A stretch of DNA of 12,447 bases from Dehalococcoidales bacterium. Its GTDB lineage: Bacteria; Chloroflexota; Dehalococcoidia; Dehalococcoidales; UBA5760. The DNA is taken from assembly GCA_028717305.1 (NCBI GenBank), contig JAQUOC010000032.1:1-12447 (forward strand). Direction: 5' to 3'. Every line of letters begins with the position of its first letter. The first letter of the stretch is position 1. This document shows positions 1-6,887 of the stretch, one piece after another. Under the pieces are notes generated by a model. That model did no database searches. It had not been told where the DNA came from and saw nothing but the letters and a program-made list of their open reading frames with translations. The position numbers were made by a program, and so were the translations under genes.

Positions 1-451
1 GTACAATCAACGGACCCCGTGTCAGCGGATGGAATTCGAGTCTATCCATAAAATCATCCTCAGAGATCTGACTGCTGATAAAGGCCACCCCATCGGTGGG
101 AACAGCAGAAACCTCCATTATCTGTCCGTCATCGAAGCATTGCCGGACTCTGGCCAGAACCACCCCGGGAAGTTCTTCGGAAACGAATGACAGAATAGTA
201 GCTATCTTGACCAGTTGATCGCTTATACCGCCCATCTCGGACACCGGCTGGATGTAAACTATTGTGACCTCGCTACCGGAAAGAGAAACACTTAACTCGA
301 TAAGTCCATAGTCTGACAAACGACTCTCCAGACTTTCTTCCCCGGCTAATACGATGGCGGCACCGCCGACCATACTGAATACAGTAACAGCCATCACTAG
401 AGGCAGAATTATTCTGGTCAGCCTTCGTCGTTTACTGAAAATTCCGATCAT
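1..451 (-). CDS. Exported or membrane-anchored protein of unknown function, C-terminus cut by the window edge
   Basis: An open frame of 150 codons runs from an ATG at 451 to the left edge without a stop, so the C-terminus is missing. A ribosome binding site (GGAG) lies 5 bases before the ATG. The N-terminus is basic (KRRRLTR at residues 7-13). A hydrophobic segment follows at about residues 14-35 and ends in VLAG, so it reads as a signal peptide or a single N-terminal membrane anchor. The visible mature part is soluble-looking and mixed alpha/beta, with one Cys near residue 103. I recognise no family. It starts 8 bases after the stop of the large clan CD-like surface protein and is very likely co-transcribed with it, which suggests a related extracellular role. 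That link is inference from position only. Confidence 0.75.
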   Translation of the reverse strand, partial: MIGIFSKRRRLTRIILPLVMAVTVFSMVGGAAIVLAGEESLESRLSDYGLIELSVSLSGSEVTIVYIQPVSEMGGISDQLVKIATILSFVSEELPGVVLARVRQCFDDGQIMEVSAVPTDGVAFISSQISEDDFMDRLEFHPLTRGPLIV

Positions 452-459
452 AGCATCTC

Positions 460-2499
460 CTACGGCTTATAGGTTTTAGTGAGATAGGCGCTGCCTGGTA
501 ACTTACCCTGGTAGCCCCAGAAGGCCCCTCCGCTCTCCAGCAGATAGTCACGGAGGCTGTAGCTATCCAGGGAGTAGCAGGCGAAGATAAAGGCATTTTC
601 CAGGTTGGGGTGATCGGCCTGCCCCTGGGCCATTTTCTCCAGCTTGTCTTGATTATCCACCCATTTGGCGGCATAGGTGTTGTACTGACAGATGCTAAGA
701 AATCCTCCATCCTGCTTGCTGGCAGTCGTAATTGCCGTCTTTATGGAATAGCCGCCCGAAGTCGCCTCAGCAGCCTCTATTGTCGGGATGCCACCCGGTT
801 CCTCACCATGCCCGAAATAGGCGATTGCCTTGGTGGAAGGCCGGGACAGGTACTTAGCGATGTCGCTGATATGACCGACAGTAATGTCCGGCTCCACCTG
901 ATAACCCAGTGCCAGGAAGAGCTTCCGAGCATATCTGATGTCGTCTGAGGCCCACCAGCGGTGATAGGCACTGAGCCCATCAGAGATAAAGATGTAGGCC
1001 ATCTTGGGTCCGCACATGGTCTGGGGATCTTTCAATCTGCTGGAGGGATCGCAGACTTTGTCCGGTTCACACTGACAATCCTCCGGGCAGTCGATGCAAT
1101 CCTCCTCATCTGTCTTCTCCAGATCACCACAGCCGCAGAGAGTAATCGTGGTTCTACCCTGGACATCATCTTTACTGGCGATAATATCTATCTGAAGCTT
1201 GCCTTCGACTATCGCCCGGCCGCTATCGTCCTGCCCCCAGGTAAAGCTCCACTGGTTCTCGCCCAGGGCGTTCGTTGTGTAAGACAGATTAGTAGTCCGT
1301 CCCGAATCCAAACGCTTGGCCGTAATCTGGAGGTTGGCATCGGAAACAGGCTGGTCCTGGGCATCCTTAACCGTTATTGTGCAATAGACAGTATCTCCGA
1401 TAAGGTAGTGGTATTTATCGGTGGTCATGGCAACTATCAGCCCCACCTGCCCCACGCTGAAGGTGAAGCTTGAACTGGCGCCGGTTTTATCCCCATGGGA
1501 GGCCATGGCAGTGGCAACATAGGAAAGCTGCCCGATATCGGCAGGTATAAAATACTCCACGCGGTAGTTACCGGAGGCATCAGTGTTTGCTGAACCTTTC
1601 CAGCCGCCAACATCTACGGTGACGCTGGCGCCGGATACGGGACTACCGCCATCAGATACGTTACCCTGTATCAGCGCTGTTTCCCCGGGTAGGTAATCGG
1701 TCTTATCGGTGGCAATGGTAACACTCAATCCAACGGGGCATCCGCTGGCATCCACGGAGGTGCCTGCCGGGGTTCCCGGACACTGGTCTATATCGTCGGC
1801 AATTCCATCGCTGTCGGAGTCTGGGATCAGACCGGTTCCTCCATCTCCCGCTATCAGACCATTCCTGACGGCACTGGCGTATAAGGCCTCGGCAGCGTCA
1901 TAAGCAGTAGTACTCAATTGGCTAGCGGGCAGTGCCTCAAACTGAAACCGACCTGATTGCCAATTCACCGAAGCAACCGGTTCTCCCATGGTGACTGCCT
2001 GTCTGCCGTGAAAAATGGTTACTGCGAAACCATAGCTAGTAAGGTTGGTGGCTTGCGCAATGGTTCTATCAATAGCGGTCCTTGCCGCTGCTTCCGTGGG
2101 GTACGCAAAGATTGCCAAAGGAACATCTTCAAATAACCACCCCTCAGCAATATATGGCACCATTAATCTGTAGGTGGCTCCGGGCACGTCTACCCATGCG
2201 TCTCCTTGTTGCTCATGCAGCTGAAGCGGACCATCTATGTGTGTACACTTGCGAATTGGAGTCGCGCCCTCAACAGGATTGGTATGGTCACGACAATCCC
2301 CAACATGCCAACCTAACGCAGCGCCGGCCTCTGTTAAAACCTTTATAATTGTCGCTTCCTGAGCGTCGCTTGGAGCTGCTTCTACTGCAAACGCCATCTT
2401 TATCGGTGTAAGGAATCCCGAACCAATTATTGCAACGAGCATCGCAGTAGCAAGTAGGCTTATCAGAAGTCTCCACTTCACTCTATTCTTTATCTTCAT
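460..2499 (-). CDS. Large secreted multidomain protein: TSP3-like motif, two Ig-like domains, C-terminal clan CD (caspase/CHAT-like) domain
   Basis: This is a 679-residue exported protein. Residues 1-40 form a long signal peptide: basic start, hydrophobic core, and an AFA end before VEAAPS. Residues 45-215 are a domain I do not recognise. Residues 226-257 match the acidic Asp-rich thrombospondin type-3/OmpA-linker pattern (DSDSDGIADDIDQCPGTP). Two immunoglobulin-like domains follow at about 258-350 and 353-452; the first has the KTDYLPGE opening of MG2/Big-type repeats. Residues 455-498 are Cys-rich, with about 11 cysteines. The C-terminal part (500-679) carries a YFGHGEE motif with His at 564 and an FACYS motif with Cys at 641, followed by a GGAFWGY segment. 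That order and spacing resemble clan CD cysteine peptidases (CHAT, C25, caspase-like). Protease activity is inferred, not shown. I chose the ATG at 2499; a TTG 9 bases upstream (2508) is also in frame. No strong ribosome binding site is visible for either. Confidence 0.85.
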   Translation of the reverse strand: MKIKNRVKWRLLISLLATAMLVAIIGSGFLTPIKMAFAVEAAPSDAQEATIIKVLTEAGAALGWHVGDCRDHTNPVEGATPIRKCTHIDGPLQLHEQQGDAWVDVPGATYRLMVPYIAEGWLFEDVPLAIFAYPTEAAARTAIDRTIAQATNLTSYGFAVTIFHGRQAVTMGEPVASVNWQSGRFQFEALPASQLSTTAYDAAEALYASAVRNGLIAGDGGTGLIPDSDSDGIADDIDQCPGTPAGTSVDASGCPVGLSVTIATDKTDYLPGETALIQGNVSDGGSPVSGASVTVDVGGWKGSANTDASGNYRVEYFIPADIGQLSYVATAMASHGDKTGASSSFTFSVGQVGLIVAMTTDKYHYLIGDTVYCTITVKDAQDQPVSDANLQITAKRLDSGRTTNLSYTTNALGENQWSFTWGQDDSGRAIVEGKLQIDIIASKDDVQGRTTITLCGCGDLEKTDEEDCIDCPEDCQCEPDKVCDPSSRLKDPQTMCGPKMAYIFISDGLSAYHRWWASDDIRYARKLFLALGYQVEPDITVGHISDIAKYLSRPSTKAIAYFGHGEEPGGIPTIEAAEATSGGYSIKTAITTASKQDGGFLSICQYNTYAAKWVDNQDKLEKMAQGQADHPNLENAFIFACYSLDSYSLRDYLLESGGAFWGYQGKLPGSAYLTKTYKP

Positions 2500-2553
2500 A
2501 ACAATCAAACCGCAATTAGAATGTCTGGTAAAAATTAATGGACGTAGTTTGAG

Positions 2554-2582
2554 ATTTTAATATTAACTCACAAAAAAATCAA
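2554..2582 (-). promoter_or_regulatory. Sigma-70-like promoter for the secreted-protein pair
   Basis: Read on the minus strand, a -35 box TTGATT (2577-2582) and a -10 box TAAAAT (2554-2559) are separated by exactly 17 bases of AT-rich DNA. Transcription would begin near 2547, leaving a leader of about 48 bases before the ATG at 2499. The boxes match the consensus at 4/6 and 5/6. The position and spacing fit the gene downstream; no experimental evidence is available. Confidence 0.5.
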
Positions 2583-2621
2583 CCTGCCCTAACTCAACTG
2601 TTGCGAAATTGACATAACCAG

Positions 2622-2637
2622 TTCAGCAAGAGCTGAA
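2622..2637. repeat. Small perfect inverted repeat (6-bp arms, 4-base loop)
   Basis: TTCAGC and GCTGAA flank AAGA. No T-tract follows on either strand, so it is not a convincing terminator. It could be a protein binding site or chance. Confidence 0.4.
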
Positions 2638-2750
2638 AAGTCAGATTAGGACACTCCGTTCCCAGTCGGGGGCATCGGCATATCATTTGTAAGGAGAGTC
2701 TGAGCTATCAGGTGGTCGTTTTATCTATTGATTATATAAATGCGTTAGTG

Positions 2751-2764
2751 TAGTATGTATACTA
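2751..2764. promoter_or_regulatory. 14-bp palindrome, candidate operator upstream of the zinc-ribbon cluster
   Basis: TAGTAT-GT-ATACTA is a perfect inverted repeat of two 6-base arms with a 2-base centre. It contains TATACT, a near-consensus -10 hexamer (2758-2763), and lies about 60 bases before the first zinc-ribbon gene. The overlap of a dyad with a possible -10 box is what a repressor operator would look like. No good -35 box lies at the expected distance, so this is only a candidate. Confidence 0.35.
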
Positions 2765-2823
2765 AACAGTCTGCGTCGATAAAGTAGAACAAACTTAAGA
2801 TCATATTCGGAAAGAGGTGAAAG

Positions 2824-3426
2824 ATGTTCTGTCGACAATGTGGCAAAGAGATAGCTGCCAATAGCAAATTCTGTAATGGATGTGGTGCTCCTGTTACTGC
2901 GGAAACTTCTACTCCTGGTAGCTCACAGACCAAAGCCGCTGCGCCAGTCACGAAGGCACCGAGAGCAGTTCCACGGGAGGAAAGAGCAACCACGGAGAAC
3001 GTGTCAAGAGAACAGGAAGAGGTCAGGTCAGCCCCGGCCAAGACCAAGGGAAATACCCGGGGTCTGCTCTGCTACCTCGGATTCTGGGTAACCGGTATCA
3101 TCTTCCTCGTCATTGAAAAGAAGGACAAACAGATCCGCTGGCATGCCATGCAGTCCCTGGTCACCTTTGGTATCCTGAATATTATCTGGGGTATTGCCAA
3201 TACCGTCAGTTGGGGGTGGGTTGGTGGCATGGGATGGGGAATGGGAATGGGAATGTTAGGAGCGGGAGTTATTGCCGGGATGGTAGTTTTCATCATTTTC
3301 TTCGTTCTGTGGTGGGTCTGGTGGGCCATCCTGATGTACAAAACATATCACCATAAAGTCTACCGGGTGCCGGTATTCGCAGGGCTGGCGGACAGGTATC
3401 TGGCGGCGCTCGACAAGGATAAATAG
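2824..3426 (+). CDS. Zinc-ribbon membrane protein with a DUF4870/UPF0132-type domain
   Basis: This is a 200-residue protein. The N-terminal zinc ribbon has cysteines at 3, 6, 17 and 20 (CRQC...CNGC). A flexible Pro/Ala/Glu-rich linker follows (about 24-76). The membrane part matches the DUF4870/UPF0132 (Tic20-like) pattern: a first helix at about 81-98 with CYLGFWVTGIIFLVIEK, then the conserved RWHAMQS motif at 105-111, a second helix at 111-129, and a third at 149-172. Between helices 2 and 3 lies an unusual Gly/Met/Trp-rich stretch (131-147) made by a hexanucleotide repeat. The start is clear: GAGG lies 6 bases before the ATG. It heads a three-gene plus-strand cluster whose members share the ribbon. 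The family has no established function; zinc binding is inferred from the cysteines. Confidence 0.88.
   Translation: MFCRQCGKEIAANSKFCNGCGAPVTAETSTPGSSQTKAAAPVTKAPRAVPREERATTENVSREQEEVRSAPAKTKGNTRGLLCYLGFWVTGIIFLVIEKKDKQIRWHAMQSLVTFGILNIIWGIANTVSWGWVGGMGWGMGMGMLGAGVIAGMVVFIIFFVLWWVWWAILMYKTYHHKVYRVPVFAGLADRYLAALDKDK
3231..3254 (+). repeat. GGGAAT-type short tandem repeat inside the coding sequence
   Basis: About four imperfect copies of GGGAAT/GGGATG lie in frame and encode a Gly-Met alternation in the loop between two membrane helices. Because the unit is six bases, copy-number change would lengthen or shorten the loop without a frameshift. Confidence 0.55.
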
Positions 3427-3518
3427 GGAGACACAACAGTAAGCCTGGTTCACCTGGGAACGAAGGTGTCGTTTTGGGTCATCAAACGTTCTAAGGTGGT
3501 AAATAAGGAGGTCTTTCC

Positions 3519-4061
3519 ATGTACTGCCGGAAGTGCGGTAATAAAGTACCCGACAACAGCAAATTCTGTGATTCGTGCGGTGCGGCTGTCAATGCCAATC
3601 TATCGTCCAGTGTGCCGGCAGCTACACCTCCGGCCAGACCATCTGCCTACCAATCCGAGAGTGATATCGCCCGGGCGGGAGCGGAGGTTACCAGGGCCAA
3701 AGTAAACCTGGCGAGTGCGGCGGCATATGCAACAGGGAGTGACATTTCACCCAAATCACGGCTCGCAGCAACGTTACTGGCAGTTTTCCTAGGCGCTTTC
3801 GGTGCTCACCGTTTTTACCTGGGCAAGTACGGCAGCGCGGCAGGGATGCTGGTTCTAACGATACTCTACTTCGTAATAGCCGGAGTAACCGGGACCGGGA
3901 TTATGTTTCAGCCTAACCTTGCCATGATGAACCTGTGGGCTCTGGGCTTTGCCTTAATTCCCCTCATGATAGTTAGCATCTGGGCCTTCGTTGATTTCAT
4001 AGTGGTTGTCTCCGGGCATATGAAGGACGGCAAAGGGAGACGGGTCAAGAAGTGGCGATAG
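3519..4061 (+). CDS. Zinc-ribbon TM2-domain membrane protein
   Basis: This is a 180-residue protein. It begins with the same zinc ribbon as its neighbours (cysteines at 3, 6, 17, 20; CRKC...CDSC), then a linker of about 55 residues rich in Ala/Pro/Ser. The C-terminal half is a TM2 domain. A first helix at about 82-95 runs into the hallmark GAHRFYLGKYG (95-105). A second helix at 108-124 and a hydrophobic segment at 138-166 contain IWAFVDF, and the family's closing KDGKG motif is at 169-173. A strong ribosome binding site AAGGAGGT (3505-3512) fixes the ATG. TM2 proteins are widespread small membrane proteins of unclear biochemical role. It lies 92 bases after the first ribbon gene and 56 before the third, so one transcript is likely. 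Confidence 0.9.
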   Translation: MYCRKCGNKVPDNSKFCDSCGAAVNANLSSSVPAATPPARPSAYQSESDIARAGAEVTRAKVNLASAAAYATGSDISPKSRLAATLLAVFLGAFGAHRFYLGKYGSAAGMLVLTILYFVIAGVTGTGIMFQPNLAMMNLWALGFALIPLMIVSIWAFVDFIVVVSGHMKDGKGRRVKKWR

Positions 4062-4117
4062 GCATATCCATTTAATACTGCTATAAATAAGAAGTTTACC
4101 TTACTGGGAGGTGAAAG

Positions 4118-4813
4118 ATGTTCTGCCGTCAGTGTGGCAAAGAATTAGCACCGGATAGTAACTTCTGCGATGGATGCGGTACTGGTGTGGATTCGTATCC
4201 GGACACCTCGGTTGGATCAGAGGAGGAAACTCCTTTAGCAAATACGGAAGCGGCGGCGCCGGTTTATGAGATGAGCAACGACATGCCGCAATTTACGGGC
4301 GAAAGGACGATGGGAATTATTCCGGTCCTGAAAAAGCCGAAGTCCTTTGGGCGCTGGGACACTTATGCCATGGTTATTACCGACCGGCGCAGTATTTTCC
4401 CCCAAATCACCAGCCAGATGCTCAAGGACGCCGCGATGGAAGCCCAGCGGAAGGGTAAGGAGGAAGGAAAAGGGTTTTTCTCGCGCTGGGCCGACCAGTT
4501 AAAGTCTCTTGCCAACTTTGCTCAGCGCTATTGGAATATTCCGCCGGAAGAAATTCTGAACGAAACTGTGGGAAATTTCGCTATTGAAAACAGTGCCATC
4601 CGGGAAATAAAGGTAAAGCGAAAAGAGGATTACCGCGGCGATGACGTAGCCTCCCAGACCTATACCGAGATTAAAATAGATTCTGCTATTGGTGAGTTTA
4701 AATATAATATCGACGGACGTGCCGGAGATGAGGTGAACATTCTCAAAAGCCTGTTCGGAGAAAGAGTAAAGGTATCGAAATGGGGCAGCGGGGGGTTCAG
4801 TATCAGTATCTGA
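4118..4813 (+). CDS. Zinc-ribbon soluble protein with an uncharacterised, possibly PH-like C-terminal domain
   Basis: This is a 231-residue protein with no predicted membrane segment, unlike its two neighbours. The N-terminal zinc ribbon (cysteines at 3, 6, 17, 20) is nearly identical to that of the first gene in the cluster. An acidic linker spans about 24-58. The body (59-231) opens with a GIIPV strand and a YAMVITDRRSIFP strand-turn motif (83-95) reminiscent of bacterial PH-like domains (the VVTDKRIIF pattern). A charged helical insert (about 98-138) follows, and then beta-rich sequence with IKIDSAIGEFKYNIDG. The PH-like assignment is a guess from this pattern. GGGAGG 6 bases before the ATG gives a firm start. 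It is the last gene of the cluster; downstream DNA is convergent with the DUF72 gene. Confidence 0.85.
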   Translation: MFCRQCGKELAPDSNFCDGCGTGVDSYPDTSVGSEEETPLANTEAAAPVYEMSNDMPQFTGERTMGIIPVLKKPKSFGRWDTYAMVITDRRSIFPQITSQMLKDAAMEAQRKGKEEGKGFFSRWADQLKSLANFAQRYWNIPPEEILNETVGNFAIENSAIREIKVKRKEDYRGDDVASQTYTEIKIDSAIGEFKYNIDGRAGDEVNILKSLFGERVKVSKWGSGGFSISI

Positions 4814-4987
4814 ACCACGGAAATCTCCTGGCACCTGGCTGAACTAGATGACATAATGTAACATGTCGAGTTTGACCGCAGGGATAAGCTTGAGTCATTA
4901 ACTATCCACTGGATTGAATAATCATCCACTTTGGTCACAAAGATATGATCGAGAAGCGGAGAGTTGGCGTTGGTCTTCGCGGGATGA

Positions 4988-5896
4988 CTATTCGTCGTAA
5001 TATGATTCCAGCATCAGGCGCATCTGGCTGGCGTTTACCACCGCTTTATCCTGCTGACAGTTATTAAACAGGATATGTAGCTGACGTGTCTTTGTCGCCA
5101 GATATCTAATCCTGTCGACCCATTCCGCCAGTTCCTCTTCGCTATAGAGATAGTTGAACCGCTCCGCAGCGCCGATGCCTTTTTTATCCCAGGCCTCATG
5201 GTTTCTACCGTGAAATCTGACCAGGGCAATATCAGATGTGGCTTCAGCAAGCGGGGGTACACTGGATGAAAACCCCTGTGGCTCATCGACACACACGAGC
5301 GGCAGATTATGCCGACGCAGGAAGCTCAAAGTGTGTTCCATGTTGACCTGATCGAACCACGAGTTATGGCGGAATTCTACTGCGATGGTATACTGGGGCA
5401 GGTTTTGCTGGCAGGAGAGGATGTAGGCGCATTGTCCTTCCCCATAGCAAAACCACGGCGGGAACTGGAAGAGGACTACGCCGAGCTTGCCAGCACTGTC
5501 CAGGGGCAGCATGGCCTGCCGGAAGCGGCGCCATATCTCCTGTAAAACATCCCGCGGGAGGTCGTAGTGATACAGGCTGTTCTTATCCCGTATCCTTGAT
5601 GGCAGGGCTGTCCGGATATCTTGCGGCAGCGATGATGGTGGTGTGGGGTGCTGGGTAAAGAGACGGAAAGCCTTAATGTCGAATATAAAGTTGGTCCCGG
5701 TCCTTGTTACCCATAGTCCGCTGGTTGTCTCACCGGGCAGGGCATAGTAGGAGCTGTCTACCTCAACGACGGGGAACTGGCTGGCGTAGTAGCGCAGACG
5801 TGCCTCCGCGGAGAGTGACAGTCTGGGATAGAAGCGGCCGCATTCTATAAGAGTCGGGTCGGTCCATGAGCAGGTACCAATCATTATATCGCCCAT
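4988..5896 (-). CDS. DUF72 (YecE-like) family protein
   Basis: This is a 302-residue cytosolic protein with clear DUF72 hallmarks in order: IGTCSWTDP near the start, VEVDSSYYALP (44-54), FDIKAFRLFTQHP (72-84), VLFQFPPWF (141-149), EFRHNSWF (174-181), VRFHGRN (236-242) and LFNN (266-269). The family adopts a TIM-barrel fold; its function is not established. Length is close to the family norm, slightly longer than many bacterial members. The ATG at 5896 has AGGA boxes just upstream; a second in-frame ATG at 5884 is possible and would start closer to the usual family N-terminus. It faces away from the radical SAM gene across 160 bases and ends tail-to-tail with the zinc-ribbon cluster. Confidence 0.92.
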   Translation of the reverse strand: MGDIMIGTCSWTDPTLIECGRFYPRLSLSAEARLRYYASQFPVVEVDSSYYALPGETTSGLWVTRTGTNFIFDIKAFRLFTQHPTPPSSLPQDIRTALPSRIRDKNSLYHYDLPRDVLQEIWRRFRQAMLPLDSAGKLGVVLFQFPPWFCYGEGQCAYILSCQQNLPQYTIAVEFRHNSWFDQVNMEHTLSFLRRHNLPLVCVDEPQGFSSSVPPLAEATSDIALVRFHGRNHEAWDKKGIGAAERFNYLYSEEELAEWVDRIRYLATKTRQLHILFNNCQQDKAVVNASQMRLMLESYYDE

Positions 5897-5924
5897 CTAT
5901 CCTAATCCTGCCATTATCGCCACG

Positions 5925-5954
5925 ATTTTAACATCCAGAGTTCCGGTTAGCCAA
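5925..5954 (-). promoter_or_regulatory. Sigma-70-like promoter of the DUF72 gene
   Basis: On the minus strand, TTGGCT (5949-5954) and TAAAAT (5925-5930) are 18 bases apart. This gives a predicted transcript start near 5918 and a leader of about 22 bases that includes the AGGA ribosome binding site. Matches to consensus are 4/6 and 5/6. Confidence 0.45.
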
Positions 5955-5988
5955 GCTGCCCCCGGGGAGGTTAGTTTAAATTTACGGC

Positions 5989-6016
5989 TGGCGACAGCAT
6001 GGTGTATCATTATAGT
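5989..6016 (+). promoter_or_regulatory. Weak candidate promoter of the radical SAM gene
   Basis: TGGCGA (5989-5994) and TATAGT (6011-6016) are 16 bases apart on the plus strand. The -10 box is good (5/6) and the -35 weak (4/6). Transcription would begin about 35 bases before the ATG at 6057. The direct repeat TAGTAATC (6013-6020 and 6033-6040) overlaps the -10 and start region, a position suitable for a regulator. Confidence 0.35.
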
Positions 6017-6056
6017 AATCGTTTACCACGATTAGTAATCAGGGAGTCTGACGGAA

Positions 6057-6887
6057 ATGAATAATATCCCCTTGCAGCCCGGTCCCACCTATGGACCGGT
6101 CAGGTCACGGAGACTGGGCTGGTCTTTAGGTCTCAATATCTGCCCGACAAGCTATAAGCTGTGCTCCTTTAACTGTGTCTACTGTCAGTACGGTTGGACT
6201 ACAGTTCACACTCTTGATAGCACCGGTAGGCTTCAGGATCTTCCCAGTGTGGATGGCTTTGCCAAAGGCCTGGAGGACGCCCTGAGACAGGATAGGCCCA
6301 TCGATAACATTACCTTCTCCGGTAATGGTGAAGCTACGCTTCATCCCCAGTTTACGGAACTGGTTGATATCGCTGTGGCCCTGAAAAAAACCTACCGGCC
6401 TCTGGCCAGGCTGGGTATACTATCGAACTCCTCTACCGTTGCTGACGAAAGAGTACGTCATGCTCTGGCCGAGCTTGATTTTTGTGTCATGAAACTTGAT
6501 GCAGGGAATATCGCAACCTTTACTCGAATCAACAGACCATGTCGCGGAGTGGGCTATAACGCGATATTAGACGGTCTGAGATCAATCGATAATCTCAGCT
6601 TGCAAGCGATGTTCGTCAACGGGGAAATACAGAACGTCGGCGAGCAGGAGATAGATCGATGGATAGAGAGGATTACTGAAATACGGCCGGTTAATATTCA
6701 AATCTACTCTCTGCATAGACCCCCGGCGGCGTCAGGGCTTTTGGAGGTTACCGAGGAAAAGCTTAATGAGATAGCTGCCCGCGTCAAGGCGGTAACCGGT
6801 ATCACGGTTGAGGTTATCATTGCGGCATCACCCTACAGCGAACGGGTGCACCAGCCCTGGCGGTGCCAGCCGGAGCAAAAACAATGA
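6057..6887 (+). CDS. Radical SAM protein, COG0731 (wyosine synthetase-like) family
   Basis: This is a 276-residue cytosolic Fe-S enzyme. The N-terminus has the family opening GPTYGPVRSRRLGWSLGLN. The radical SAM cluster motif CSFNCVYC follows, with cysteines at 36, 40 and 43 (C-x3-C-x2-C), which bind the [4Fe-4S] cluster that cleaves S-adenosylmethionine. The FSGNGEATLHPQF stretch (about 88-100) matches the Gly-Glu SAM-binding motif. MKLDAGN and INRPCRG further on are also typical of this family. COG0731 is named after archaeal Tyw1, which makes the tricyclic base of wyosine, but bacterial members lack a wyosine pathway and their reaction is unknown. The ATG has AGGGAG upstream at 6040-6045. 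No partner gene is adjacent; the next gene is queA after 126 bases. Confidence 0.9.
   Translation: MNNIPLQPGPTYGPVRSRRLGWSLGLNICPTSYKLCSFNCVYCQYGWTTVHTLDSTGRLQDLPSVDGFAKGLEDALRQDRPIDNITFSGNGEATLHPQFTELVDIAVALKKTYRPLARLGILSNSSTVADERVRHALAELDFCVMKLDAGNIATFTRINRPCRGVGYNAILDGLRSIDNLSLQAMFVNGEIQNVGEQEIDRWIERITEIRPVNIQIYSLHRPPAASGLLEVTEEKLNEIAARVKAVTGITVEVIIAASPYSERVHQPWRCQPEQKQ

Larger units (their letters stand above)
2500..2823. other. Divergent intergenic region between the secreted-protein pair and the zinc-ribbon cluster
   Basis: This 324-base region contains no convincing gene or RNA gene on either strand. It holds the minus-strand promoter described separately, a small perfect hairpin (TTCAGC-AAGA-GCTGAA, 2622-2637) with no T-run on either side, and a 14-bp palindrome at 2751-2764. 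The left end is AT-rich. A TTGACA at 2609-2614 has no matching -10 box on the plus strand. The promoter of the plus-strand cluster must lie in the right half, but I cannot place it with confidence. Confidence 0.6.

Noticed and set aside
961..1473. Plus-strand open frame of 170 codons opposite the secreted-protein gene
   Set aside because: It lies wholly antisense to a gene with clear signal peptide, Ig-like and clan CD motifs; its translation shows no domain and no ribosome binding site.
4814..4987. Possible bidirectional terminator between the zinc-ribbon cluster and the DUF72 gene
   Set aside because: I found no stem of useful length followed by a T-run on either strand.
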